In this document: positions 19,556 through 30,629 of the stretch, one piece after another
Layout of the letters: every line of letters starts with the position of its first letter
Position numbering within the stretch: position 1 is the first letter of the stretch
Source: Heterohyrax brucei
Taxonomy: Eukaryota; Chordata; Mammalia; Hyracoidea; Procaviidae
Direction of reading: 5' to 3'
DNA length: 64,000 bases
Assembly (NCBI GenBank): GCA_028571685.1
Contig: CM053143.1
Span: 195,245,829 to 195,309,828 of the forward strand
Program-made: the position numbers and the translations under genes
Notes under the pieces: model-generated
The model's input: only the letters and a program-made list of their open reading frames with translations
Told to the model about the DNA's origin: nothing
The model's database searches: none

Positions 19556-22084
19556 ACCCTGTAACTCCAGGGCACCCCAGAGCCATTCAGGGGTGTCTTA
19601 GCAGAGCCCCAAGCGCGGACCTGTGGGTTTCACGGGGCCAGGGCTCTGGGGTGCCCTGCAGCACCACTGGAAGCTATGCAGTTGCAGGCAGACTGAGCCA
19701 GATATACACACAGGGCAAGGTGGAGGTGGGCTGGGAGCAAGGAGCCCGCCTTTCCCAGCCTCGGGGACCGTGATGTGCCCGGTGCAGGGCCACATGCTGG
19801 GGACGGACCCAGGCCACTAACCCTCCAAGCCAGGGTGGGCGTCCTAACCTGTCTGCACGTGCACGTGCTCCACAGAGGGTCTCCAACCTTCGGGGTGGAG
19901 GCCGGCGTTGGTCCACTCTGGGGTGGACTGGAGGCTTCTCCCCAGTGGAGCAAGCTCGTTTGCACCATCTGCCCAAAGGCGGCCCAGCAGCTGAAGACAC
20001 AAGGGGAGCAGGCAGGACCAGACGCGTTGCCTGAGATTTCTTGCCGTGCTGTCGGCAGAAACATTCCGCTCATGTAAATTTGTTTTAAAGTGGCCGATGT
20101 GCCTTTTGGGGAGCAAAAGGGAAACTTCTTGTCCTGCCTCTTTGTCCAGAAGCACCCCCAGCCTCCTCCCAGTTGTCCCCTCCAGCAAACCCGTGTACCT
20201 CCCCCCAGGTGACCCTGTCCCTGTGCCTGGAGGGCTGAGCCACGCTCCCTGCTTCTGGCTCCTGTGTGGATGTCTGCAGACCCCTGTCTGCTGCCTCCTT
20301 CCCTCCTAGCCGAGAAGCCCCCTAGGCAGGACTTTCTCTGCCTCCAGGTGCAGAGAGTCCTGAGCCTGGGTGGGCGTGGCTGGACTCTGTGTCTGGCTCG
20401 GGGTGATGGGACTGAGGCTCCTTGTAAGGTGTCTGGGTGCCACCGCCCTGCAGACAGCCCCTCGGCCGTGAGCAGCCAGCTCGGAGGTGGTGCCATTGCT
20501 CCGAAACGCCACACTCGGGGTTCCAGTGGGGGTCCTGAGGGAGGGCATAAAGGCGGGAGAGGGTGTGAGGACCAGAGGTGCCTGGTCTACAGGGGTGCTC
20601 TCAGCCCCTGACAAGGGGCAGGGGCTGCTGGGGGGAGGGGCGGGGAAGAGGAGGGACGCTGTCTGGGTTGAGATGGATCACAGGGCTCCTCCGGCGCCTG
20701 GAGGGGACAGTGTTCCTGGGTGAGGGGTACCGAGGTCAGTCCTGTTGGCACAGTGAACCTCAGTTGTCCGGTCGGCGTGGCCAGGGTGTGGGGCCTTGGG
20801 GAGGGACCACAGCCTTTCTGCCATGGGGGGTGCGGACAGCAATAGGTGGCTGGCCCAAGGTGTGGGCCGCCCTTCCCTGGGGACGGGGACAGCAGCTGGC
20901 CGTGCAGGCAGGGTCATGCCTTGGGTCCAGAGGCCCTGAGCCTCCTGCTTTTGCGTGTGGACCCGGGTCTGTTGCTTAGGAACAGGAGAAACTTCAGGCT
21001 GGGTCGCCATTCCCTCACCCACTCTCCAGCGCACCTCTCCATGCCTGGGGCTTCCCACGGTGCTTCCTGGCTCCGCCTCCCCGCCGGCACCCTGGGTGGG
21101 GTCTTCCCCTCTGTCTTTGAAGCACAGCTGTGCTGTGTGCCCTTGCCCAGGCTACCCCTTCTGGCCCCTAGCCTGAGCACCTCCAGCTCACCAGCCCTAA
21201 ACTTGCCGCTGTCCAGAGGGGCCCTCCTGGAAGCCCAGCATGACACCAGCAGGGACAGCTCCCAGCCCAGTGCCCATGCTGTCCCCACCACCTGCACGGC
21301 CTGAACAGGGGCCAGCTGTGGGTGGGAACGTCAGTGGCTTGGACCAGGACTGGACAGAGAGAAGCGCTATCTGAGCTGAGGAGCCCAGGACTGTCCTCCC
21401 CTGTGGGTCCATGGGCTGGGGCCTGGCCTGGCTGGGATCTGGGGGGCAGAGCAGATGTGGCCGCTGCCGAGTGGACTTGGCATACCAGGGCCCGGGGATT
21501 TGCAGGCGTGGGTTCTTGTGGCTGATGACAGAGCTGGGGTCCTCAGGGCCCAGAGACTTGGGCAGCTAAGTTCTCGGTAGTGTGAGGCTGAATCACCTCC
21601 ATGTGGTCGGGGCACAGGTGAGGGGACTGAGGCCCAGGGTGCCTGGGAAGTTGGAGAGGCCCCCTCCTGCAGCATGACCACGAGAATGGGGGAGACGTAG
21701 AAGCGAGAAGTGACAGGAGCCGAGCTGGGGGCCAGGGGACAGCCTGCTGTGCTGCAGCTCAGCCCCACCAGACCGCCCCCCTGCTCCCAGCCCCCACACC
21801 CACCTGAAGGGCAGTCCTGGGTCTGTGACCCCGGTTCAGTGGGGCCCCAGCCTGCTGGTGCATGGGCATTGAGCCGGCTGCTTCTCTCGCTCTGAAGTCA
21901 TGTACCAACTCTCTCACTTCCCTGTCGCTTCCGGATCAGACCCAGGCTGGCCCATTTTCAAACATGAACCTCAGGATTGGTTCTGAGGTGCCCTCTTTCC
22001 CCTGGGCATTTGTGTGAGACTCCCACCTTGGGAGAAGTGGGGGATCCCACTCCCACCCAGGCCCCTCTGAATCCAGCACAGGCT

Positions 22085-22185
22085 CAGGGTGACCACTGGG
22101 CACCCCTAGGTCCCACAGCAAGTTAGTGGCTGAGCTGAGTGTGACCCAGCCCTTGCTTTACCCATGACCATGCCTTCCAGAAGAG
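22085..22185 (-). repeat. MIR SINE fragment, antisense
   Basis: CCCACAGCAAGTTAGTGGCT at 22112 and GAGCTGAGTGTGACCCAGCC fit the antisense MIR core. Short and diverged. Confidence 0.5.
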
Positions 22186-24516
22186 CAGCAACTGTGAATT
22201 CAGGAAACCTCAAGATTGTAGCTGGGGGAAGAGGCCCAAGTCCTCACACCTGCTGATGGCAGAGTCAGGCCTGGGTGGGCAGAGACCTCTGGCCCAGGAG
22301 AGAAAGCCCTTCCCAGTTACTCCATCTGACTCCATCCCTGGCACTGGCTGTGTCACACTCTCAGGGACACCCTGTGCTGACAGCACTGCTGGGCGAGATT
22401 GTCACAAAGACCTGCTTGCCTGTTTGCAAGGCTGTGCACAGCTCCTCCGAGCTCCAGAGCTGAGTGAAGGATGCTCGCCGTTTCCATGACGACACTCCTT
22501 TCTTTTTCCTGCACCTTCCCCTGGTCTCTCCCTGGCTGGCTGCGCACAGTGACGCCCACCCCACCTGCCGGTTCACGGGCAGGAGTGGGCCGTGGTCTGG
22601 GTGGAGGCCCTGCTCCCCCGCGAATCACTGATACAAGGCGCCCGGGCCGTAGTGTTTGCCGGGGGCTGGTAAACGCTCCCCTAGTCCTGGGGTGCAGAGA
22701 AGTTGAGACAGACCCTCTCCTGGGGACACACAGGCTGGGTGGAGAGCGGAGGCCCACAGCTGTGAGGCCCCCCCGGGGACGCACCCCACTGTGATGCCCG
22801 GGGCGGAGCGGGCCTGTGCCAGTACAGCTTCTCCTTTTGTGGCCCACTGACCAAGCCTCCTCCCAGCTCCCTGAGGTGGCACTGTGCTGTCCCCCAACAT
22901 GTGTCCCCACCTGTGGAGATGCCCAGCGCCTGCCTATTCCCTGCCCCGGCTGCTCCCTGATCCCTGCAGTCAGGGGTCCCGTGCACTGCGGGGTGTGGGA
23001 CGGCACCCAGGCCTCTGTCCCCTGGTGTGACAGTCTGTTTTGCCTCCAGGCATGGGTCAGGTATCCCTGGGTCCCCAGCTGAGAACTGATCGCAAGTCCC
23101 CATGGTCACTTACGCCGTGAGCCAGACCTGAGAGTGGGTGTGGCCAGTGGGACCCAGGACAGACAGGGAAGGGGGTGGGGGGCTGGTTCCCTAGAGTCAA
23201 GGAGGCGCGCCCGCTGCCCTGTCCTCCCGGCCTGCCTCTTCACCTCCCTCCTGCTCCCTTCCCCTCCCCTCCCCTCCAGCACTCCCAGAGCCGCTGTGCC
23301 TGGACTGGACGCCCGCTGAGGGTCCAAGGGTCCAGGCCGGGGACAGCTCTGCCTTTCCTTGTGGCCTCTGGGCCTCCATCGGAGTCCCCTGTTGGATTGC
23401 TTAGCAGAGTGGCATGTGTATTTGAGCGGTGTGAGAATCTGGGAAACCCAGAGCTTGGCGAGTGCTTCTGTGGTTGTTAAACTTGTGTTTTTTCAACAAC
23501 AGCACAAAACATGGACTCGGGTATCCTCTAAAGAGGAGGCTGAGGCTAGCCGTGGGAGCAGTGTTCGCTGAGCCCCATTTGCTGGGCACAGGTGGCTCTT
23601 GTGGACCTCCCATCTGAGCCAGCTGCTGGGAGATGTGGCCCTGGAGCCCACCTTCTCCCATCCCGGCAGAGGTTCCCCTGGGCCTTGGCCCAGCCCCGAG
23701 CCGCCAGTGTCTCAGGGGCTTCTGCAAGCCTGATGGCTGCCCCATGACCACTGACTGTGGCCAGGCTGAGGTGGGCACAGGGGCAGGGCGGGGCTCAGAC
23801 CCAGCTAGGAGGAGCGCAGAGCAGAGGGTGGCTTCCAGCGAGCTGCTGGAGAGTGCGGGCTGGGCCAGCTGGGCTGTGGATGAAGGAACCTCCCAGCTGG
23901 CCCCTGGGCCCAGCAGACATGCTGCCAGTGCGTACTGGGCCACATGTCCAGTGTCTTGTGTGCGGGTGCAGCTGTGACAACCCCCAACTCAGCACAGCTG
24001 GGCACCCTGGAGGACTTCCTGGAGGAGCGTCCCAGACAGATGGGAACAGGGGGGTCTCAGGCCTCTCTCACCAGGCATGTGGCCCTGAGATGGGCACACT
24101 GGGCACACTGAGGGTCAGCCTCCCAGCAGAGGTGGACCCAGGCCCACAGGGGCCCTCCTGAGCCCCCATGAGCTCTGGCCAACTCCCTGTCCCCTCTTTC
24201 TCCGGGCAGGGCTTTGCCACCCCAAATCCATGGCTCTGAGTCCAGGCTGGCATGCGGTAGGTACTGAGTCACCGCTGGCCATCGAGTGCATGCAAGCCAG
24301 ACACACGGTGGGATACACTGTCCACAGAGGCCCGCCTTCTCTCCTGAAGCCGGGGTCTCCCAGCCCCCAGGTCCCTCTTCCCAGGGCGTCTGGAAGGCAG
24401 GGGCAGGTGCCCGTGCCCCATCTCCTGCCCATGAGGTCCTGGCCCCCGGGCTCCTGGAGCTGGGTCTGCTGCAGTGGCCCCCACCGGGCTCTGAATGTCC
24501 CCTTTGTCCCCTCCAG

Positions 24517-24643
24517 ACTGCGGGGGCTGCGGCTTGGAGATCAGGAACGGCCAGTCCCTGGTGGCCCTGGACAAGCACTGGCATTTGGGCTGTTTCACCT
24601 GCAAGGCCTGCGGGAAGCTCCTGAGCGCCGAGTACATCAGCAG
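24517..24643 (+). CDS. ABLIM2: ABLIM2 exon: most of LIM3
   Basis: The acceptor is CCCTCCAG and the donor GTAAGC at 24644. The exon gives two bases completing Asn, 41 codons and two bases of Arg. It encodes CGGCGLEIRNGQSLVALDKH then WHLGCFTCKACGKLLSAEYI. The first zinc site of LIM3 is C-x2-C...H-x2-C and the second begins C-x2-C, all present. The remaining ligands are in the exon at 30630. A weak SINE tail lies about 160 bases downstream of the donor. Confidence 0.96.
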
Positions 24644-24799
24644 GTAAGCGGGTCACCCAACGTCGTGTGGGCCCCCCGTCCAGGCTGTGGGGGGACAGGA
24701 AGTACCTCAACAGGTAGAGGAGGTGACTCACCCCGACTGTGCGCCCCGCTGATCAGGCAGTGGGAGGGGGCAGGGCTCTGCCTTTCCCATCGTTGTGCA

Positions 24800-24865
24800 G
24801 GCTGGGGTCTGTAGGGTCGCTATGATGGGAATCACCTTGACGGCACTGGGTTTGGTTGGGCAAGC
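24800..24865 (+). repeat. AfroSINE tail, sense
   Basis: GTCTGTAGGGTCGCTATGAT at 24807, GGGAATCACCTTGACGGCAC and TGGGTTTGGTTGGGC are a SINE tail. The head, expected from about 24700, is not clear. Confidence 0.65.
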
Positions 24866-25559
24866 TGAGACCTGCCCTGACCCGGGGAGGAGCTGTGGGG
24901 GCGCCTGAGTGTTCAGGCCTGGCCTGTGTCCTCCTGCTCTTCTTTGCCCCGAGTATGGTTTGCAGAGACCCCAGTTTACTCTGTTGTCGATGAGGAGAAA
25001 ACGGGTGTCAGTTCTTGGTCTTCTGATGGTAAAATGCCCCAGCCCTGCCCCAAGGCAGCCTGCCTGCCTGCGGCCCCGTGAGGCACCTGCTTCTGCCTGG
25101 GGAGCAGAGAGAGGTCTGCAGGGCCAGTGACCAGGACGGGAGACCAGAGGGCTGGCTCCCTCCTGGGAGGGAGTGTGACCACCAAGCCACATGCTTTTCC
25201 GTCACCATGAGGGGCCATGTGGGGCCCATGTCCCCCAAACTGCAGTTAGCACAGGTGACAGCTGGAGAAAGGACTATGTGGCTTCATCAGAAGGCAACAG
25301 GGGGCTTTGGGGTGCCCTGGAATGGCCCTGAGTGAGATGCTGGAAGGTGGGGTGCATTTCAGTTCTTCCACGTGGGGACTGGGGCCAAAGCCCTGAAACA
25401 GCACTGGTGGGAAGAGAGGTCCTGACCCAGAAGCCAGCAGGTCTGCCCACGAGGGGGTGGAGAGGCACGGGGCAGCCTGACAGCACCATCGCGAGGTTCC
25501 TGGGGGCTTGAGGGTCTGCACCGTCGTGGGCAGCAGTCGGTTAAAGTCCTGTGACAGAG

Positions 25560-25815
25560 CTGAGCATGCACACACACACACACATGCACTCACACACACA
25601 CAAATGCACGTGGACACATGCTCATGCCCTACACATGCTGACATGCACGTGCACACATACATGCCCGTACACACGCACATGTGCACTCATGCACGGGGAC
25701 TCATACATGCACACACAGTACACACGTGCAGACACAGATGCACATATATACAGGCATGTGCATACACTACACACTCGTGTGCACACACAAACACACACAA
25801 AAAACACATGCATTA
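25560..25815. repeat. CA-rich microsatellite array (5' part)
   Basis: Imperfect CACACA, ACATGC and CACACGTG units over about 250 bases. An L1 3' UTR-like copy follows at once and a second, similar array lies beyond it. Long open frames here come from the repeat. Confidence 0.9.
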
Positions 25816-25834
25816 TGAGAAAAAGGTGTGTAGT

Positions 25835-26245
25835 TCAAGCACTCTACTAAAAGATCAGAACTGATGGTCCCACAACGTGGAGGGTCCCCTGGGAACATGG
25901 CCCCTCAAGTTGCTGCTGGTCGAGACCTGAAACCAGGACTGAGGTCAACACTTCAGACTAAGAGTGGACAGGACTTGGGCACACTGAGTGAGCACACGAC
26001 GTGTGTACTTGATGGTTTTAAGAGCTCCCAGAGCACTGTCCTACTGATTTCTTTCTAGAGGGGAGAAGAGAGGGTGGAGAGGAGGGGACAGGTGTCTGTT
26101 AGGGGGATAGGAGGAGTCAAGAGTGAAAAGGAGGAGTGTGCTGTCATGAGGGGAGGGCAGACGGAGCTGCAGAGGGCGAGCATGTGAAATTTACTGGGAT
26201 TCTGCACTTGCTCTTAATCATAACTTTAAAAAATAAAACTATGAA
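25835..26245 (+). mobile_element. L1 3' UTR copy, sense, with poly-A-like end
   Basis: It carries the sense version of the blocks seen antisense at 13190 and 43890 (compare GGAGGGTCCCCTGGGAACAT at 25879) and the block AGGAGTGTGCTGTCATGAGG at 26131, matching 15270-15300 in reverse. It ends with TTTAAAAAATAAAACTATGA at 26225, a polyadenylation-like end. Sequence on both sides is CA/GT-rich. Confidence 0.65.
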
Positions 26246-26254
26246 AACCACAGA

Positions 26255-26485
26255 CGTTGACGATCCCACGCACGCACACCTTCGTGTGCAGGCACGTGTG
26301 TCCACATGTGTTTACATATGCATAAAGACACGGTGCACATGTACACACAGACGCATACACGCAGGCACAGAGCACACACACTCACACGTGTGTACATACC
26401 CACCAAGATGCACACGTGCACACACTCACGCCTGCGCAGACTCACGCATGCACGCACACTCTCACACACGTGAACGCGTGCCCGG
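26255..26485. repeat. CA-rich microsatellite array (3' part)
   Basis: Imperfect CACACG, GTACACAC and ATGCACGC units resembling the array at 25560. The two probably form one array split by the L1 insertion between them (inference). Confidence 0.88.
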
Positions 26486-27284
26486 CTGAGGACATCTGAG
26501 TAACCCTTCTAGCTGCAGGGTGTCCCCACTGGCATAACTGGCACCAGGGCGCACCTGGGCTCGCTCACGACTCCCGGTGACTCTGATGTTTTAAACCAGA
26601 GTCCCCAAACCAAGGCGAGTTTGCCAGCAGCATGGGTCAGACTGCAGGGTAGGGGTGAGTCCTGGCATCTCTACCAAGTGCGGATGCCACATGGCATCGA
26701 GCAGGACAGGGGTGAGGGAGTCACGGGGATGCCCTGGGGACAGAGGATTTAAGAGGTGGCTCCCAAACCCTGATGCAAAGCCAGCTTGTGCTGTGAGCTC
26801 GCCCACACCACCTCCACCTGCAGGCTACCTAGCAGCCTCCGGGACCCACCCTGTGTCAGCCGGGGGTGTTGGAGTTGCCATGGAGACGTGTCTTTGTACT
26901 TCCTGGGTTGGCTACAGGGACGCTGTTAGTGAGGGGTCAAGAGGCCCCGAGGTGAGAGGGTTCGAGCGTGAACACTCTGGCAGGAGTGCTGTCCTGGCCT
27001 CCTCCCTGAGAGACCACCCACCTGAGGGCCATGGGGGCATCTCGCTGTGGTCAGAAGGGTGCCCAGCCAGCAGGCCTGGTCCCAGAGGTCCTCCTCTGGG
27101 GGGGGGGGTGTAGCTGTCACTGTGCCGCGGTCAGAGTTTCAAGGAAAAGAGGGCAGCACCCACTTGGTCCCCTGGGAGAAACCTCCCCTCTGTCCACAGT
27201 TGGTGATCTCAGGCCATCCTTGGCACTGCTGGGGAAGGCACGCTGGAGCAGTGGGTGCTCACCCCGACCTCCACCACCTGCAGC

Positions 27285-27435
27285 CAGTGCCTGCCGTGTA
27301 CCAGGGCCTGGCCTTGCTTCTCTGGTCCGGTGCTCACAGCAGCCGTGTGAGACGGGGGGCCGATGCTCAGGGAGGGCAAGCCAAGTTGTGGGGTCACACA
27401 GCCAGCCAGGACCCGGGAGGGACTCTCACAGTCTC
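27285..27435 (-). repeat. MIR SINE, antisense
   Basis: CCAGTGCCTGCCGTGTACCA at 27283, CTCACAGCAGCCGTGTGAGA at 27333 and GGTCACACAGCCAGCCAGGA at 27393 match the antisense MIR order. An RTE copy follows. Confidence 0.65.
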
Positions 27436-27436
27436 C

Positions 27437-27970
27437 TGCTGTTACGTGCTGTTGAGTTGGTTCCAACCGGTGCCACACCACATACAACAGAACCAAGCCC
27501 TGCCTGGTCTTGGGCCAGCCCCATGGTCACAGTGGCACCGGCCCCAGGCCACACCCGTGGTCACGGTGACGCCGGCCCCGGGCCACCCCCCAGTCACGGA
27601 GATGCCGGCCCCGGGCCACCCCCGTGGTCACGGTGACGCTGGCCCTGGGCCACCCCCATGGTCACGGTGACAGTGGAGCCCGTTGTCACGGCCACTGTGA
27701 CTGTCCACTCACGGAGGCTCTTCCTCTTCTTCCCTGACCCTCTGCTTTACCAAGCATGATGTCCTTCAGGGACGGACCCCTCCTGACAACATGTCCGGAA
27801 CACATGAGGGATAATCTCCCTATCCTTGCTTCTGAGGGGCGCTCTGACTGTGCCTCTTCCGAGACAGATCCGTTCACCCTCCTGGCCGCCCGTGGTACCG
27901 TCCGCGTTCTTCACCAACGCCGTAATTCAAAGGCGTCAGCTCTTTGCTCTCCCTTGTTCACTGTCCAGCC
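27437..27970 (-). mobile_element. RTE/BovB-type LINE 3' end containing a minisatellite
   Basis: Antisense RTE tail: TTACGTGCTGTTGAGTTGG at 27443 and ACCACATACAACAGAACCAA at 27477, interrupted by a tandem array (27521-27690), then resuming with GGCTCTTCCTCTTCTTCCCT near 27716, ACCAAGCATGATGTCCTTCA at 27750 and AATTCAAAGGCGTCAGCTCT near 27925. The coding part is only the decayed C-terminus of the ORF. Confidence 0.85.
27521..27690. repeat. Minisatellite of 33-36 bp, about five copies, inside the RTE tail
   Basis: Units containing GGTCACGGTGACGCCGGCCC and GGGCCACCCCC recur with TCAC at 27525, 27561, 27594, 27628 and 27662. They sit exactly where the RTE tail should read through, so the array seems to have grown from RTE sequence. 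Confidence 0.85.
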
Positions 27971-28029
27971 CGGTGCACCTCCTGGTGCTGCTGCGACAGA
28001 AGCCCCCTCAGTGGGAGACGTCAGAGGAC

Positions 28030-28295
28030 AGGAACCATCGTCTCAGGATCAGCGGTCCAGATCAGGGTCCGCTCTGGGGGCTTTCTTACCAGTGGCGAGC
28101 CCGGGAGCCTCTCGGTCTGTCTGTCTCCTGTGTGTCTTGGTGTCCTTTCTCCACTTTTTATAACTCAGAAGAGATCAGCTTTAGGGCCCAGCCTACTCCA
28201 GGCCGACCGCTAACCTAACGTCAAAAACCTGCTCTCTCTACCTGGTCATGTGCACAACTACACGGTGCAACTCTGGGGGACACGATTCAGTCTGT
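28030..28295 (-). repeat. LTR-like (MaLR-type) repeat, antisense
   Basis: ACTTTTTATAACTCAGAAGA at 28152 and the end AACTCTGGGGGACACGATTC at 28269 match the layout at 40430-40940 and 57935-58212. No internal viral genes are present. The class is tentative. Confidence 0.5.
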
Positions 28296-28599
28296 GACGG
28301 AGCGCGAGCCTGTTCCCGTAGCCGCACCCCAAACAGCATCCCCCACTGAGTGTAGAACCTTGAAAGCTCAGCACAGCCCCAACCACCCCTTCTCTGTTTG
28401 TACGGCCACGGGTGCCACTGTCCAGTCCTCAAAACAAGAGTACCTCTCTGACGTCGGCTCCTGCGGACGTGTCGGCTCCCACCCACAGCTCTGCCTGTGA
28501 ACTTGCTTCACAGACCTCAGGGTCTAAGTGCTCGCCCAGCCCTCAGGACCAGTGCCCAGAGGACTCTCTCACTTGTCACCAAGCTGCAGGAGCTGACTT

Positions 28600-28785
28600 G
28601 AAGCAGACACACGGCCCAACCAGACCCGTGGCTGTCGAGTCCAGGCTAGCTCACGGGCACACTGCGGATACCGGTTTTCGGAGGCGGCCTGTCAGGCCTT
28701 TTGCCTGGTCTGCTCACAGACGCCGTCCAGCGTCACGGCAACATGCGGCCTCCCCTGACAGATGGGTGGTGACTGCCCTCTAGGT
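28600..28785 (-). repeat. AfroSINE variant, antisense, decayed
   Basis: CAGACCCGTGGCTGTCGAGT at 28621 is the reversed tail. Later blocks at 28675-28720 correspond to the internal segment of the longer SINE variant. Diverged and GC-rich. Confidence 0.55.
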
Positions 28786-28897
28786 GGATGGCCCTGGAGG
28801 TAGGGCTGGCTCTCCAGTGTAGACAGTGGTGGTCATCTGAGTGTTCCTAAGAGCGGGAGGCCAGGCTGTGTCTGGGGGACTGGAAAGTCTGGGCCTG

Positions 28898-29392
28898 CCC
28901 CCCCCCACCGGCCCTGCCAACCTCAGCCCCCCTCATCCCTGCCCCTGTGTGCACCCCCCCACCGGCCCTGCTGGCCTCGGCCCCCCTCAGCCCTGCCCCT
29001 GTGTGCACCCCCCCACCGGCCCTGCTGGCCTCGGCCCCCCTCAGCCCTGCCCCTGTGTGCACCCCCCCACCGGCCCTGCCGGCCTCGGCCCCCCTCAGCC
29101 CTGCCCCTGTGTGCACCCCCCCACCGGCCCTGCTGGCCTCGGCCCCCCTCAGCCCTGCCCCTGTGTGCACCCCCCCACCGGCCCTGCCGGCCTCGGCCCC
29201 CCTCAGCCCTGCCCCTGTGTGCACTCCCCCACCGGCCCTGCCGGCCTCGGCCCCCCTCAGCCCTGCCCCTGTGTGCACTCCCCCACCGGCCCTGCCGGCC
29301 TCGGTCCCCCTCATCCCTGCCCCTGTGTGCACCCCCACACTGGCCCTGCCAGCCTCGGCCCCCCTCAGCCCTGCCCCTGTGTGCACCCCCTC
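28898..29392 (+). repeat. 54-bp minisatellite, nine copies
   Basis: The unit of 54 bases includes CCCCCCCACCGGCCCTGC and CTGCCCCTGTGTGCACC. The GCAC landmark recurs at 28951, 29005, 29059, 29113, 29167, 29221, 29275, 29329 and 29383, an exact period of 54. Since 54 is 18 codons, all reading frames repeat and stay open. On + this gives TGPAGLGPPQPCPCVHPP per unit. No coding evidence. The array is C-rich on +, so the minus strand has regular G runs. Confidence 0.97.
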
Positions 29393-29747
29393 TGCCTGCA
29401 CCCTTTTAGCTCCCATTTCTCTCAGGGCTTGAGTCCCCTTCAGAAGACACAGGTAGCCGCCTCGCGAGTGACAGACCTTCCCTCTGATCTGGAGCGTTCA
29501 CTGGGGCCACCAAAGAGCCACATTGCGGAAAATGGCTTTGATTTTGTGGCTCAGGCTCTGGCTGTCCCCAGCCCCTCCAACACATGTGCGCCTCTGTTTC
29601 CCTGTTTGAGGTGGAGGGGATGTGGGAGACCTCTGCTCACAGGGCCAGTGCGATGACGAGTGAGACAGTGTGGGCACCTGTAACCCTTTAACAAGCACCC
29701 CCTGTCAGAGATCTGGACCCTTTAACAAGTGCCCCCCGTCAGAGATC

Positions 29748-29905
29748 TGGAACCCTGGCAGTACAGCGGGCTGAGCTGTCTGGCTGCTCACCCAAAGGCC
29801 GGCGGCTCGGACCCGCCAGGTGCTCTTTGGAGACTCCGTGGGCAGTTCTGCCCCGTCTGTGGGGTCGCCACGCGTCAGAGCCCACCCAGCAGCAGCGGGG
29901 GCGGC
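29748..29905 (+). repeat. AfroSINE-type SINE, sense
   Basis: GGAACCCTGGCAGTACAGCG at 29750, GCTGCTCACCCAAAGGCCGG and the tail GGGTCGCCACGCGTCAGAGC at 29862 identify it. GC-rich and diverged. Confidence 0.75.
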
Positions 29906-29999
29906 AGGGCTGTCAGGGACACGGGCGGTGACTGGGGCGTTGTGGTTCACACACTCACACCGCACCCCAGAGAGGAGCCCCGGTGACCGGCTCCTGAGA

Positions 30000-30080
30000 A
30001 GGAGCAGCCGGGGATGCCCTGTGGGGCAGCTCTGCCGTGTCCCGGGGGACTCTGTGAGTCAGGACAGACGAGACCACACC
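30000..30080 (+). repeat. AfroSINE tail fragment, sense
   Basis: GCCCTGTGGGGCAGCTCTGC at 30016 and GACTCTGTGAGTCAGGACAG at 30048 resemble a SINE body and tail with the head missing. Confidence 0.5.
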
Positions 30081-30399
30081 TGACAGAGCACTGTGTGACT
30101 GTCAGAAATCAGAGCAGGTTACCCAGCAGACCACAGGCCTGTGCGCCAGAACCCCGCTTGGGAGCAGCTCCCAGGGACCCTTCCTGTTCAAAACACTGTC
30201 ACCAAACACTTCCTGGGTGTCCTCTCGTCTGGCAGGGAAGAGGGGGTGGTGGGCATCAGGGGAGGAGTCCCACCTTCTGTGAGGGAGACCCGGTGAATTT
30301 GGTTCCAGCCGGCGCACCTCGTCATAGCCGTCACGTCTGTGAAGAAGGCTGGTGTGTGGCTGGGATGCTGGGTGGGAGTCAGTGTAGCTCCCAGACTCA

Positions 30400-30565
30400 C
30401 GAGGCGAGAAGAAGGGCCTGGCGCTCTGCTTCTGAACACCGGCCGGCTGGGGAGACACGGTGGATCCCAGTGCTTGGACTGCGGCCAGCCGTGGGGTGCT
30501 GCAGGGCTGGATCGGGTGGCTCCCTGTGCGTGGGGCCACCACGAGCCAGGCCGCCAGTGGACAGA
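30400..30565 (+). repeat. SINE variant tail, sense, decayed
   Basis: GGCCTGGCGCTCTGCTTCTG at 30416 and the TGCGTGGGGCCACCACGAGC segment at 30528 follow the order of the longer SINE variant seen at 34680 and 56990. The exon at 30630 lies just downstream. Confidence 0.5.
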
Positions 30566-30629
30566 CAGCCCGGAAGCTGGGGTGGCTGGTGGTCCCCGGT
30601 CCGGTCCCCCTGACGCGCTCTCCTTGCAG

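Larger units (their letters stand above)
19295..24516 (+). other. ABLIM2 intron (LIM2 to LIM3)
   Basis: A 5.2 kb intron, GTAAGT to CTCCAG. It is the most repeat-poor part of the window: an L2-like piece near 19440 and a MIR near 22090 are all I can name. The rest (19560-22080 and 22190-24516) is GC-rich unique-looking sequence. Open frames up to about 294 codons on the minus strand (20514-19630) lack start context, exon borders and family resemblance. Confidence 0.8.
24644..30629 (+). other. ABLIM2 intron (within LIM3)
   Basis: A 6 kb intron, GTAAGC to CTTGCAG. It contains a SINE tail (24800), two CA-rich arrays flanking an L1 3' end (25560-26485), a MIR (27285), an RTE copy with a minisatellite inside (27437-27970), an LTR-like piece (28030), SINEs at 28600, 29748, 30000 and 30400, and the 54-bp minisatellite (28898-29392). 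I see nothing else in 24865-25555, 26490-27280, 28300-28600 and 29400-29740. A run of eleven G lies near 27100. Confidence 0.85.

Noticed and set aside
19630..20514. 294-codon minus-strand open frame
   Set aside because: GC-rich intron sequence with no splice borders, domain or repeat identity; length is expected at this base composition.
25560..26485. CRISPR-like or regulatory spaced repeat
   Set aside because: The units are imperfect CA dinucleotide repeats in a mammalian intron.
28841..29656. 271-codon Pro/Cys-rich frame
   Set aside because: It is a translation of the 54-bp minisatellite with an 18-residue period.
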